A DNA stretch of 64,000 bases from Corbicula japonica (Eukaryota > Mollusca > Bivalvia > Venerida > Cyrenidae): NCBI GenBank assembly GCA_038501625.1, contig JAZAYU010000173.1, positions 1,075,253-1,139,252 on the forward strand, in the 5' to 3' direction. A program made the position numbers and the translations under genes. Numbering within the stretch: position 1 is the stretch's first letter; each line of letters begins with the position of its first letter. Under the pieces are notes generated by a model that worked only from the letters and a program-made list of their open reading frames with translations, was not told where the DNA came from and did not search any database. Of this stretch, positions 34,001 to 44,711 are shown one piece after another.

Positions 34001-37000
34001 TACGGTTGAAGTACTAACGCGAATTTGTCCAGCTATATTATGGCTTCTATTGTTCGCACTTCGAGAATAAATGAAAACATTACAGCGGGCCTCTACATAG
34101 CTTACACGGTCTTACCACTGATATAGCTCGGTTGGACTAAAAAATAGTCTTTTTTTCACGCCTCCTTTCATGAAGAGCTAACAAGAGATTGAAAAACAAA
34201 TCTGAATTTTAATCAGAAGTTAAGATCAGTTATTTGTTTATACAATTGTATTATTAAAAGAATAAGTAAATTTGTTGAAAAAATGCATTTTTCAGGTTCT
34301 CGTGCAAGAATTATTAAGGTTACCTGAAGCTAAAATGATAACCTTTCGATATAATTAGAAAGCATTAACTGGAACCATAAATTGTTAATGATCTGTTTGA
34401 CAACTATGCGTACAGATGTTTGGCATATGTTAACAACTAACGATCGCGTACAGTTGCAACTATGCGTACAGTCTTATCATTTACAGTGACATAAAGAAAG
34501 TATCATTTTCTCGTTGCTAAGTCGTTCAAACTCAGGTCAACGAAGTACACAAGTTGAATAAATGAATTGTCTCCCATACCAACACAAATATGGTCCAAAT
34601 TATATTTACACAAAGAAATTTGAACCCAAAATGTCCCGTTTTTTTCAATGTTTTGCTCCTGTTTTCACTGATCGAGTTGGGAACGATGATGGATTATAAC
34701 AATACTAACCCTTCCTTTAAGTCTAAATGATCACAGCAAGACTAACAATTAACGTTGTACGTACCACAGGAATATTTTTGTCCAAATGCACATTAAATTT
34801 GGTTTATTTACCAATAAATAAAGCGATGTCGCAGTTTTTTCTCTAAGCAACTATGTGATCATCGGCGTACAGATCAGCAACTTCCGTTTCGCTTAACTGT
34901 ACGCTTAGACACTGTGTTTACTCACGCCACGAGAAGCATACACAACTTTTAGTATACATTATTATTAATTTGGAGACTTGTATAAAATATAATGTTTAAA
35001 ATAATTGAATGTTTGAGACAACTGCAGTACACTTTAGATCCTGATCAGACGGCACGAATTCACTTATCGCCCAAGGTACAACAGCTATATCCCATTTGTG
35101 ACAGGGCTAAATGGCACTCCAGCGGACCAATTCCTTAGTTTTCCACCCCAAGGATAGAGTCAGTTACGTTCCCATGCTGTTTTCAGATTAAAAACTGCAC
35201 ATTTCGCTGTCTAACATATAATAAACTTATGCACGGCATAAAAATTACAAAACAACTTTCAGTATGACAGTTGATGTACGAATTTATTGTAATTTGACCA
35301 TGATATACGTTACAATTTGTTTGTATGTTCCTTGTCTTTTGAGCATTTTCGTGCGCCATGAGAAGCCGTTTTGTTTGAACCCGGATTGTCCTATACTACT
35401 CAAAATTTGATAGGGATCACTTTTTATTTCTTAAAGATCTTCTTAATGGTAAACCCAAGGTAAGTGGTTTTTCATACATTTAGATTATTCTAACGACATA
35501 CCTGGCACAAAGCTAATGTCAAATAAACGAATTTTCAGAATCACAGCAAATATTTTAAAGTTTCAAATTTATGATAGAAATAAACGAAATCATTTAAGTG
35601 ATCCTTATCAAATTTTGTGTAGTATATTTAACAAGTATTTTAAATCTGGGTCCAAGATAATAAAACTGAGTTTGGAGACTAGTCTCAATTGTCAAGTATT
35701 TGATTGGCCATCTCAGCAAACTGGTAGCCGTTTCAGCCAATCAGATGCTTGACAATTGAAACTGGTCACCTGATTTACTCTTGCGATCTTGGGCCCTGCT
35801 ATTTATCCATTGCAGAGGTCTATGTGAACTTCTATTTGTTGTCGATTAACGAGTTAAGTGAGACGTCGGAAACGCTGAAGACGACTGGCTTCCTCTGGAT
35901 AATCTGGAAAGACGAGTATCTGACGTGGGATCCCGCTACTTACGGAGGTCTAGATTACTACTTCTGGCCGCAGGTAATAGCGCTTTATTGGATTATGGTG
36001 GCTGATTTATGCCATTTCGTTTTTTTCGTTATTTCTCAGCGAAATAACGCCAAGCGAAAACACGAAATAACGAAAAAACGCCACGCGAAAAGACGAAATA
36101 ACGAAAAAACGCCACGTGAAAAGTCGAAATAACGAAAGAACGCCAAGCGAAATAACGAAAAAGTACGGAATTCCGTTGGGGCCATCGTTGTTTCGCACTT
36201 TCGACCTCTGGGGCGAGAACACGAAAACGCGAAAACACGATGCGAGATCGCGAAACAACGATGCGATATCGCGAAAACACGATGCGAGGTCGCGAGATTA
36301 CGATGCGAGAACGCGATATTAATATCGCGCTCTCGCATCGTACTTTCGCAACCTCGCATCGTTGTTTCGCGTTCTCGCATCGTGTTTTCGCGTTTTCGTG
36401 GTCTCGCTCTCAGGACAGCGAGACCACGAAAACGCGAAAACACGATGCAAGATCGCGAAAGTACGATGCGAGAACGCGATATTAATATCGCGCCCTCGCA
36501 TCGTACTTTCGCGACCTCGCATCGTTGTTTCGCGTTCTCGCATCGTGTTTTCGCATTTTCGTGGTCTCGCCCTCAGGACAGCGAGACTACGAAAACGCGA
36601 AAACACGATGCGAGATCGCGAAAGTACGATGCGAGACCGCGATATTGCGAGAGCGCAATATTAATATCGCGTTCTCGCATCGTATTTTCGCGACCTCGCA
36701 TCGTGTTTTCGCGTTCTCGCATCGTTGTTTCGCGTTTTCGTGGTCTCGCTGTCCTTAGGGCGAGATCACGAAAACGCGAAATCACGATGCGAGAACGCGA
36801 AACAACGATGCGAGGTCGCGAAAGTACGATGCGAGGGAGCGATATTAATATCGCGTTCTTGCATCGTACTTTCGCGACCTCGCATCGTGTTTTCGCGACC
36901 TCGCATCGTTGTTTCGCGACCTCGCATCGTTGTTTCGCGATGTCGCATCGCGTTTTCGCGTTTTCGTGTTCTCGCTCTTGAAGTCGACAGGGCGAAACAA

Positions 37001-39339
37001 CGATGGCCTCAACGGAACACCGTAAAAAAGCAAGCGCTATTTTTGCGCGAAATAACTAAAAATCGCCGTTCAATAAAACGTCGCTTGACGTTTTATTTCG
37101 TTATTTCGTCTTTTCGCTTGGAGTTATTTCGCGGCGAAATAACGAAAAAAAACGAAATGGCATAAATCAGCTACCATATTGGATACATACGTCTCTATTG
37201 ACTATTCTTATATGGGGTCAGCTGTGTTCTCTGGATGCCGTCCTTCAAACGTGTATTTTACTAAGAACTAATAAAAAAAGTTAATGGTCGACTGAAGTAC
37301 AATTTCAGCAGTATCACGACACGAGGGATTGTAGATCGCAACTTTTTACATAATATTATTTACTTACACATTAACCAGTTTGTAGAAGAAATAACGCCAC
37401 TAAAATGTATCTTATTAATACATGAATGATATATTTTATTACATGTACAATGTAACAATGTACGTCAATTAGGATGACGTATTGTAACGTTTTACATATA
37501 GGGTGACGTATGGAAGCCGGATGTGGCACTGAAGAACTCGTTTTTGGAGTACAAAGAGCTTGGGGTATCGTCTCTCAATGTACAAGTGTCTTCCGACGGG
37601 ACTGTAAATTGGTATCCTTTCCAGGTAACACTATAATTATTGATTTTTTTCGAGGTTTTGCAAGTGATTAGTACTGCATTAACTAAATACGTGGAAATAA
37701 CTTTATATTATTGTCCTTTCCGTCGAATACCTCAGTTACAAGGGACATTTTTTAAAATTCTCATTGAAAGCAGCTGCAACCCGGAATTATTTGTTTTCGA
37801 CGAACGTTTGATTTAAAGTCTCGTCCTACTGAAGCTTTACAGCCCCTTAGCAAAACAGCCCCCCCAAAAAAATTTTACATTTTTGAGCATCGACGTAAGT
37901 GCCTTTTTTCAGGGGAAGGTCAAATATTAAAAAACGACAGGGACCAAAGTAACTATCCATTGCCAGTTAAGCTCTCTTAAACACAGCTCACTCGAACTCA
38001 TCAAAAGTATTTTAAAATGTAATTGAATTTTGTGGCTATATCCTGTCACGTGATTGATTATATATATATTCGTTCAGTTTCGAAATGTAATTGATAATTT
38101 TGATGAATTTAGGTTTTCCAATCAACATGTTCGATAGACGTCAGGTATTTCCCCTTTGATGTCCAAGAATGCAAGCTGGAGTTTGTTGCATGGAGTTACA
38201 CGAAGGATGAGGTGAGTTCAATGGTGGGACTTAATAATTGTGGCAGAAGAGCCCCTACCCCTGAATCACAACAATTCTAAAAATATCCTTCATAATTCGT
38301 CTTTATGAAAGCATTAGTTACCGCAGTTCTAAATTTGAATGAATTATTTAAAAACTCATGAATATTATATAAAGTAATGATGCTTGCACTAGTATCCTTC
38401 TTCCTAAGGTTGAACCAGTACCAGTAGTCATTGTGGAATATACCAAGAAACGCGACAGATACATAAGTACGGAATATTTCTGACAATTTTACTTGGATAC
38501 TTGGTTACCCGACATACAAAATTATTGTTAACAGAAGGACTCTTAGATAACTTGGTGAAAAAATCATTCAATAATGCAGATTCTCACCTAACTGATAATT
38601 CAAATTCGATGAAATTATCCCCTTACTTTTTAAGGTCGTAATGGTAAGTGGAGAAAAGGGTATTGTAATGGACGGGTTCGAGCCTAACTCGGAGTGGAAA
38701 GTACTTGATACCAGCTACAAGGTGGATATGGAGTCAGGCGAGGCTGCTGTCGTGTTTACAATCAAACTGAAAAGAAAACCACTGTATTATCTTCTGTCTG
38801 TAATCTTACCAATTATCATGCTGGCAATTCTGAACATTTTTGTCTTTATGTTGCCTAGTCAGTGTGGAGAGAAGGCGAGCTACGCCATCACGGTGTTTCT
38901 AGCGTTCGCCGTATTTCTGTCTATAATTTCCACGTCATTTCCGGCGAACTCCGATGTGGTCGCGGTATTCTCGATCTACTTGATTATCCTGACACTGCAA
39001 AGCACGCTGATCACATTGCTGGCACTCATCTCCATCCGATGCTGCCTCCTGGATGATCAAATCACCCCTGTTCCAAGGTTTGTGGCAGCATTTATTTCGC
39101 TGATGAATTGCACAGCATGTGGAGTACCAAAGCGCAGGAACAAGGTTGTAGATGTACAGCCTGCCGATGAACCGCAAAACGAAGAAAAGGGAGATGTTGA
39201 ATCCGTTGCTTCGAATTCCTGTTGTACTTGGAAAGAAGTTGTCAACACCATGGACCGAGTTTTTGGCATATTTTTCACTTTTGTTTTGATCGTGGCTTCA
39301 GTTGTTTTCTTCATTGTCACAGCAACAAATCAAGGGTAA
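31071..39339 (+). CDS. Cys-loop ligand-gated ion channel subunit, nicotinic acetylcholine receptor-like
   Basis: Five exons join in phase to 419 residues: 31071-31245, 35816-35973, 37502-37624, 38113-38211 and 38635-39339. All introns have GT/AG ends. Residues 1-24 form a signal peptide. Loop A WKPD is at 115-118. The Cys-loop joins C158 and C172 with 13 residues between. Loop B has WSYTKDE. Membrane helices lie at about 236-258, 266-286, 293-317 and 393-415. GEK (263-265) before M2 and Leu at 9' are typical of cation-selective nicotinic channels. The tip of loop C (after TSYKV) lacks the paired cysteines that mark alpha subunits, so this is a non-alpha-type subunit that probably needs a partner. 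The M3-M4 loop is short (about 75 residues). Function as a plasma-membrane pentamer is by family; agonist unknown. The start follows a splice acceptor, suggesting a 5' UTR intron. Confidence 0.92.
31246..32031. other. Intron 1, left part
   Basis: AT-rich intronic sequence. An 84-codon frame at 31493-31747 has no known domain and no usable splice context that I can defend. Confidence 0.5.
32032..32105 (-). tRNA. tRNA-like sequence, possibly degenerate tRNA-Glu (CUC)
   Basis: On the minus strand TAGTGTAGTGGCTAACAC matches an A-box/D-arm, loop CCTCTCA carries a CUC anticodon, and GGGTTCAAAACCC resembles a T-arm/B-box. A run of seven T follows directly, as in a pol III terminator. The acceptor stem and one anticodon-stem position do not pair, so this is probably a pseudogene or a tRNA-derived SINE head. 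It lies antisense in intron 1 of the receptor gene. Confidence 0.5.
32904..34916. mobile_element. 2.0-kb element with CACAGTG termini (Transib-like ends)
   Basis: Inverted ends of about 73 bp differ at only one or two positions. Both start CACAGTGTCTAAGCGTACAG. TTTAC is duplicated exactly at 32899-32903 and 34917-34921. A 5-bp target duplication and CACWRTG-type ends are the established hallmarks of Transib elements, and CACAGTG is identical to the RAG recombination-signal heptamer. I see no transposase inside (longest frame 73 codons), so it is non-autonomous. GCGTACAG recurs subterminally (32915, about 34408, 34446, 34462 and 34865). The element lies in intron 1 of the receptor gene. Confidence 0.85.
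34922..35652. other. Intron 1, right part
   Basis: No feature recognised. Short open frames only. Confidence 0.45.
35653..35796. repeat. CCAAT-MITE beside the exon 2 splice acceptor
   Basis: Ends read CCAAGATAATAAAACTGAG and, at the right, GCGATCTTGGGCCC. The centre carries TTTGATTGGCCATCTCAGC and CAGCCAATCAGATG. The right end is only 19 bp from exon 2 (35816), leaving just CTATTTATCCATTGCAG-type sequence as the acceptor, so the intron branch point may lie in or at the edge of the MITE. Confidence 0.75.
35994..37178. mobile_element. 1.2-kb CpG-rich palindromic element in intron 2
   Basis: Inverted ends of about 43 bp begin TATGGTGGCTGATTTATGCC. TTGGAT is duplicated on both sides (35988-35993 and 37179-37184). 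Inside, 20-bp units of the type CGCGAAAACACGATGCGAGA are stacked and flip orientation several times at centres reading GCGATATTAATATCGC and near CAGGACAGCGAG. The outer arms are built from CGAAATAACGAAAAAACGCC-like units. CpG density is far above the surroundings. Open frames on both strands (arginine/serine/phenylalanine-rich) are translations of the repeat. Confidence 0.85.
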
Positions 39340-39462
39340 ACAAAATCATAAAATTAATAGATCTATAATCAAACCATTTTTAACGAAATCTCTCAACTGT
39401 GTAATGGTACAAAATACATAGGTATGACATAGACTATGAACAGTATTTAAACAAAATGGTGA

Positions 39463-39541
39463 AATAAAAATATCTTCTTTTTTTTTCAAGTAAACAAAAT
39501 GTGAATACAAAAGTTCAAAAACATGTATTGTATGTAATAAA
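39463..39541 (+). terminator. Candidate polyadenylation signals of the receptor gene
   Basis: AATAAA occurs at 39463-39468 and 39536-39541, 124 and 197 bp after the stop codon. Which one is used cannot be told from sequence. Confidence 0.45.
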
Positions 39542-40247
39542 TGTCTGTTATTTTAAGTATTTCCTCATTCATTTGTATCACGTCTATATTGTGCTCACTT
39601 AACGCGTATTTGTCCTAAATATTAATTTGTTTCAGAAACAATGCTGAACCTTGATCTGTATATAGTTTTTAAAAACAAATGGTGTAATACCCGTCGCGTT
39701 GCTAATTGTCAGCCACTTATATGAAATGTGTTTTATTTAGAGAAACAAGCTGGATCTCCCGCCTCGGTTATTCCCATCTTATGTAACTTATTATTCCATT
39801 TTCAGGCTAATTATATACGATGCTATACTTTCAGAAATGTACGAGTAAGAATGTACGTATGTTGTATTACATAAATTCATGTTCGATGCGCTACTAATTT
39901 TAATGGAACTCTGTTAGAAAAAATAAACACATTTAATCTTCGCTACTAGTATAATGTTTGAACGGATAAAGACTATGGAGTGGTACAAACTCTTCAGACG
40001 GTCATTATAACATCCACGTTCTCTAGTCGACTCGTCTATGACACAGCAGTACACGTCCGACCTGCCCACTAGTTCCGGACAGCTTAACCCAGAATGGAGG
40101 AGGTTATTCATGTGGGTGTATGGTTGGCAATACTCGCAATATATATGGTTGGCAATACACCGCTGATTTATTTTGACATTTAAATTGTAACTGTATTTTA
40201 AAAAAACTATTTTTTTTCTAATAATTTGTTATTGATTTTGTATATTT
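39542..40247. other. Downstream flank, no gene seen
   Basis: AT-rich; short frames only. Confidence 0.4.
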
Positions 40248-40542
40248 TCACCAGTCGCAATTTCAGACAATCAGATTCTTAAGATTTGAGTCTGGTTTCC
40301 AATCGCAGTTTTATAACCTTCGGCCCAGCTGTCCTAAGATACTTTTTCTCGTAACGCACCCTAAACTAAAGAGTAAAATGACTTAAATAGATGAAAAGGG
40401 AACTTTGAAGACCCTCGAACACGACAAATATGAAATTATTGCAGGCGCGGTTTGAGTGAGCCTGTTCATTGGCAGCAATGGAAATGTTTATAACTGCCCA
40501 CGCCGCCTAGCCCCGGGCTGAGCGCAACTCAATATTTACACC
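40248..40542. repeat. Half CCAAT-MITE (40248-40325) and SINE-like family 2 (40389-40542)
   Basis: The first part matches the right half of the CCAAT-MITE. The second is a dispersed repeat marked by CGAACACGACAAATATGAAA, TTGAGTGAGCCTGTTCAT-like and GCGCAACTCAATATTTACAC. Other copies are at 48330-48409 plus 49295-49360, 54277-54435 and 57859-58010 (-), with a fragment near 9915. Confidence 0.75.
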
Positions 40543-40799
40543 AAAAAATAGTACAATTTCGATCCATCCCAAACGATGGTATGCATATGGCGGTGAACAT
40601 GGAATCTTCAATGCAGTATTTTCAGATTATTACCATTCCATGTTCAGCGGCGTATGGTCCCCAGATAAAAGAATGGGTTTGCCCTAAACGAGAAAACGAT
40701 GGGCGGAACTAAACAAAATAGAATTTTGAGAGGGGATCTTAGAATATAAATCCTGCATATCACAGACAACGCCACAGGCAAAATAAAAAAAAGAAGGAA

Positions 40800-43720
40800 G
40801 TATATCCTTGGGGGTGATTAAACAATATCCAAATTTATATTGGCTGGGATATTGAAACCACCCATCTTTAAACTGGCCAAAATATAAAAAAACAAAAGTA
40901 AATTTAGAAGTACTATTAACTTATTACATAAATATCGTGCTCGACGACCTTCAAAGGACGTAACTGATAACAACACTGATTTAAGTTCGAAAGGCAGGTT
41001 CCCTAATGAATGTGTATTTCTCAAAATCCAATATCTTTGAAATTTCTACGGTTTTTAGAGATATTTGAGATAAGCTTATGGCCAAAATTTAAGAGCTCCA
41101 GAAAGTCGGGAAGCTATGAATCCGGGCATAAAACAGTATTTTATAGCGTAAATTGACAAAGTGCGAAAAACGCAGTTTCCCTAGTGAACGTGTATTTGCA
41201 ATATTCCAATATTTTTGAAATTTTTGACGTTTTTAGAGATCTTTGAGGTGAGCCTTATGGCCGAAATCTCAAAGCTCTAGGCCGTCGGGAAGCTATGAAT
41301 CCGGGTATAAAACACTATTTTATAGCATAAAGTGCCAAAACGTTATAGAGGCGCTTGCAGGGTTTGGAATTCCACCCCAAACGAAAGCGCCATTTAATTG
41401 AATTGGGCTGAAAACACCCGCGGGTCATGTGCCACTGATAGTGGGCGACCTGAAACCAGTTTTGATTCTAGCCAATGCATTTGAAGGAGCTTACATCCGT
41501 CGGTTTTCAATGGGCATTTTACAGGGCAATTAAGGCACAAATTTATGAGCATACACGAATAAACGGGTATTTGCAATAATCCAATATCTTTAAAATTATC
41601 GCGGTTTTTAGAGATATTTGAGGTGAGCTTATGGCCGAAATTTCAGAGCTCTAGACCGTCGGGAAGGTATTAGTCCGGGGGGGGGGGGAACACTATTAAA
41701 CAAAGCTGAAAATTACTAAGTTCGAAAATGCAGTTTCCCAAATGAACATGTATTTCTAATAATCCAATATCTTTGAAATGTACAAGGTTTTTAGAGATAT
41801 TTAAGATAAGCTTATGGCCGAAATTTCAGAGCTCTGGACCGTCGGGAAGCTATGAGTCTGGGTATAAAACACTAATTTTTTAGCGTAAAATGACGGTGCT
41901 AAAAACGCAGTTTCCCTAGTGAACGTGTATTTGCCATAATCCAATATCTTTGAAATTCTCACGGTTTTTAGAGATCTTTGAGGTATGCTAATGGCCGAAA
42001 TTTCAGAGCTCTAGACCATCGGGAAGCTATGAATCCGTGTATAAAGCACTATTTGATAGCGTAAAATGACTTAGTGCGAAAAAACGCAGATTCCCTTGTG
42101 AACTTGTTTTTGCCATAATCCAATATCTTTGAAATTTTTACGGTTATTAAAGATCTTTGAGGTGAGCTTATAGCCGAAATTTCAGAGGTCTAGACCGTCG
42201 TGAAGCTATGAATCCGGGTATAAAACACTAATTTTTCAGCGTCAAATGTCTAAGTGCGAAAACGCAGGTTCCCTGGTGATCGTGTATTTGCAATTATCCA
42301 ATATCTTTGAAATTGTCATGGCTTTTAGAGATCTTTGAGATGATCTTATGGCCGAAATTTCAGAGCTTTAGACCATCGTGAAGCTATGAATCCCGGGATA
42401 AAACACTATTATATAGCGTAAAATGTCTAAGTGCGAAAACGCAGGTTCCCCAGTGATCGTGTCTTTGCCATAATCCAATATCTTTGAAATGTTCATGGTT
42501 TTTAGAAATATTTGTGGTGAGCTTATGACCGAAATTTCAGAACTAGACCGTCGGGAAGCTATGAATCCGGGTATAAAACACTATCTTTTAGCGAAAAATG
42601 ACTAAGTGCGAAAACGTTAATATACAGTCGATTGCCGGTGTTCGTACTTCCACCCCAGACGCAAGCGCCATTTAATTTCATTGGGCCGAAAACACCCGCG
42701 GGTTGTGTGTCACTGATGGTGGGAGACCTGAAACCAGTTTGGGTTCGAACCAATGCATTTGAATGGAGCTTACCTTAGTCGGTAAGGCACGAATTTATGA
42801 GCATACACGAGTAAATTGGTATTTGCAATAATCCAATATGATCTTTGCAATTTTCATGGTTTTTAGAGGACTTTGAGGTGAGCTTATGGCCGAAATTTCA
42901 AAGCTCTGGAGCGCCGGGAAGGTATCATTCCGGGTATACAACACTATTTTATAGTGTAAATGACAAAGTGAGAAAAACGCAGTTTCCCTAGTGAACGTAG
43001 TTTTGAAATAATCCATATTTTTGAAATTTTCATGGATTTTAGTTATCTTTAAGGTGAGATAATGGCCGATAATTCAGAACTCTAGACCGTCGGGAAAAAT
43101 TGAATCCGGGTAAAAACACTATTTGAAAGCGTAAAATGTCTAAGTGCGAAAAAAACTCAGTTTCCCTAGAAAATTTGTATTTGCAATAATCCAATATTTT
43201 TGAAATTTTCACTGTTCTAGAGATATTTGAGGTGAGCAGCTTATGGCCGAAATTTAAGAGCTCTAGACCGTCGGGAAACTATGAATCCAGGTATAAAACA
43301 GTGTTTTATAGCGTAAAATGTCTAAGTGTGAAACCGCAGGTTCCCTAGTGATCATGTCTTTGCCATAATATATTCAATATCTTTGAAATGTTCATGTTTT
43401 TTAGAAATATTTGAGGTGAGCGTATGGCCGAAATTTCAGAACTAGACCGTCGGGAAGGTATGAATCCGGGTATAAAACACCTTTTTTAGGGTAAAGTGCG
43501 AAAACGTTAATATACAGTCGCTTGCCGGTGTTCGTACTTCCACCCCAGACGCAAGTGCCATTTAATTGCATTTGGCCGAGAAACACTCGTGTGACACTGA
43601 TGGTGGGCGACCTGAAACCAGTTTTGGTTCGAGCAAATGCAATTGAATGGAGCTTACCTCCGTCGGTTTTCAATGGGCATTTCACAGGGCAATAAAGGCA
43701 CAAATTTTAATTATTGTTCA
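40800..43720. repeat. ~178-bp satellite with interspersed spacer
   Basis: About fourteen units share CCAATATCTTTGAAATT, TTTTTAGAGAT, CTTATGGCCGAAATTTCAGA and CGTCGGGAAGCTATGAATCC. Three times the array is broken by a related spacer of about 190-200 bp containing ACTTCCACCCCAGACGCAAG and GCGACCTGAAACCAGTTT (near 41360-41550, 42620-42810 and 43510-43700), giving a higher-order pattern. The array separates the two genes. Confidence 0.9.
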
Positions 43721-44117
43721 TAAGCGCGAAAGATTCAATGACGTGTATTTGTACGTGAAATTGATTGTTTATGCGAGATATAGATAATTACTTTCATTGG
43801 AATTCAAAGTTTTTTGTTGGAAATTAAGCATTCGTCAGTTTATTTTTAAGAACAAATAAAACGTTCTGTTCGGTTGTATTGTCAAACGTCCAGTTGGATA
43901 TAAACCACTGTCAGTTAATATCGTTTCTACAAGGAAAAAATCTCATCCCGATTTTTATGAAACTTAAATTGCAATCTTCCCATTTACTTGTAATCATAAC
44001 ACACGTTATTATTTCAACTGAATGTTTGCATGTTTTGCATTATTGGACTTGTTAAAATAAATTTAAAATTGTTTGATTTATGCTGATTTTTTAATCATGA
44101 GTTTACTTAAGCTATAC

Positions 44118-44249
44118 AGTGCCCAAGATCATAAAAGTAAATCTGGAGATCAGTCTCAAATCTCAACATCTGATTGGCCATTTCAGCCTATCAGATCCTT
44201 GAGATTTGAGACTGATCTCAAAATTAGTTTTATGATCTTGGGCCCAGGT
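44118..44249. repeat. CCAAT-MITE copy
   Basis: Palindromic copy with GCCCAAGATCATAAAAGTAA at the left and TTTTATGATCTTGGGCCC at the right; the centre has TCTGATTGGCCATTTCAGCC. It lies just downstream of the phosphatase stop codon, in the intergenic region. Confidence 0.75.
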
Positions 44250-44711
44250 TCTAAAATGTTTTTACTTACTAAAGCTTCGCAAACATAGATTAAACGATGG
44301 ATATTTTTATTATGTGATTAAATAGCTATGTACAAATGCTGACACAATGTAATTGTTAAACACAGGTAAAAAAGTTATATTTACAGCATTTCACTCAAGA
44401 ATAAAAAATTCTGACCATTTTTTTTCTATAAGTACGCATCAATAATCTAGAATGACCCCCGGTACTTTCATCGTTGTTGATTTTTGTTTTGTCAATTATT
44501 TATGTTATCGGTTACCCTTGTAAACTGGGTTTCAGCACATCTAACTGAAACTGTCTGTGCTAATGTAAAATAAAACTTTATCACAAGCCTTTTTCCTTAA
44601 TCGCATACTTTTATCTTTTGAGTACTTCTAGGCCTATGTCTTTTCTAGGCCTATGTCTTAATATGTTTACATGTTTATGCACTGATATATACATAGCATT
44701 TACAAAATAGT

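Noticed and set aside
32904..34916. A full 12- or 23-type RAG recombination signal
   Set aside because: The heptamer is perfect, but no nonamer-like A-rich segment lies at 12 or 23 bp spacing, so only Transib-like ends are claimed.
36007..37165. Overlapping open frames on both strands up to 199 codons, rich in Arg/Ser/Phe
   Set aside because: They come from the palindromic CGCGAAAA units, mirror each other on opposite strands and lie inside an intron.
35994..37178. CRISPR-like look of short repeated units
   Set aside because: Units are adjacent, flip orientation and have no unique spacers; the context is a eukaryotic intron.
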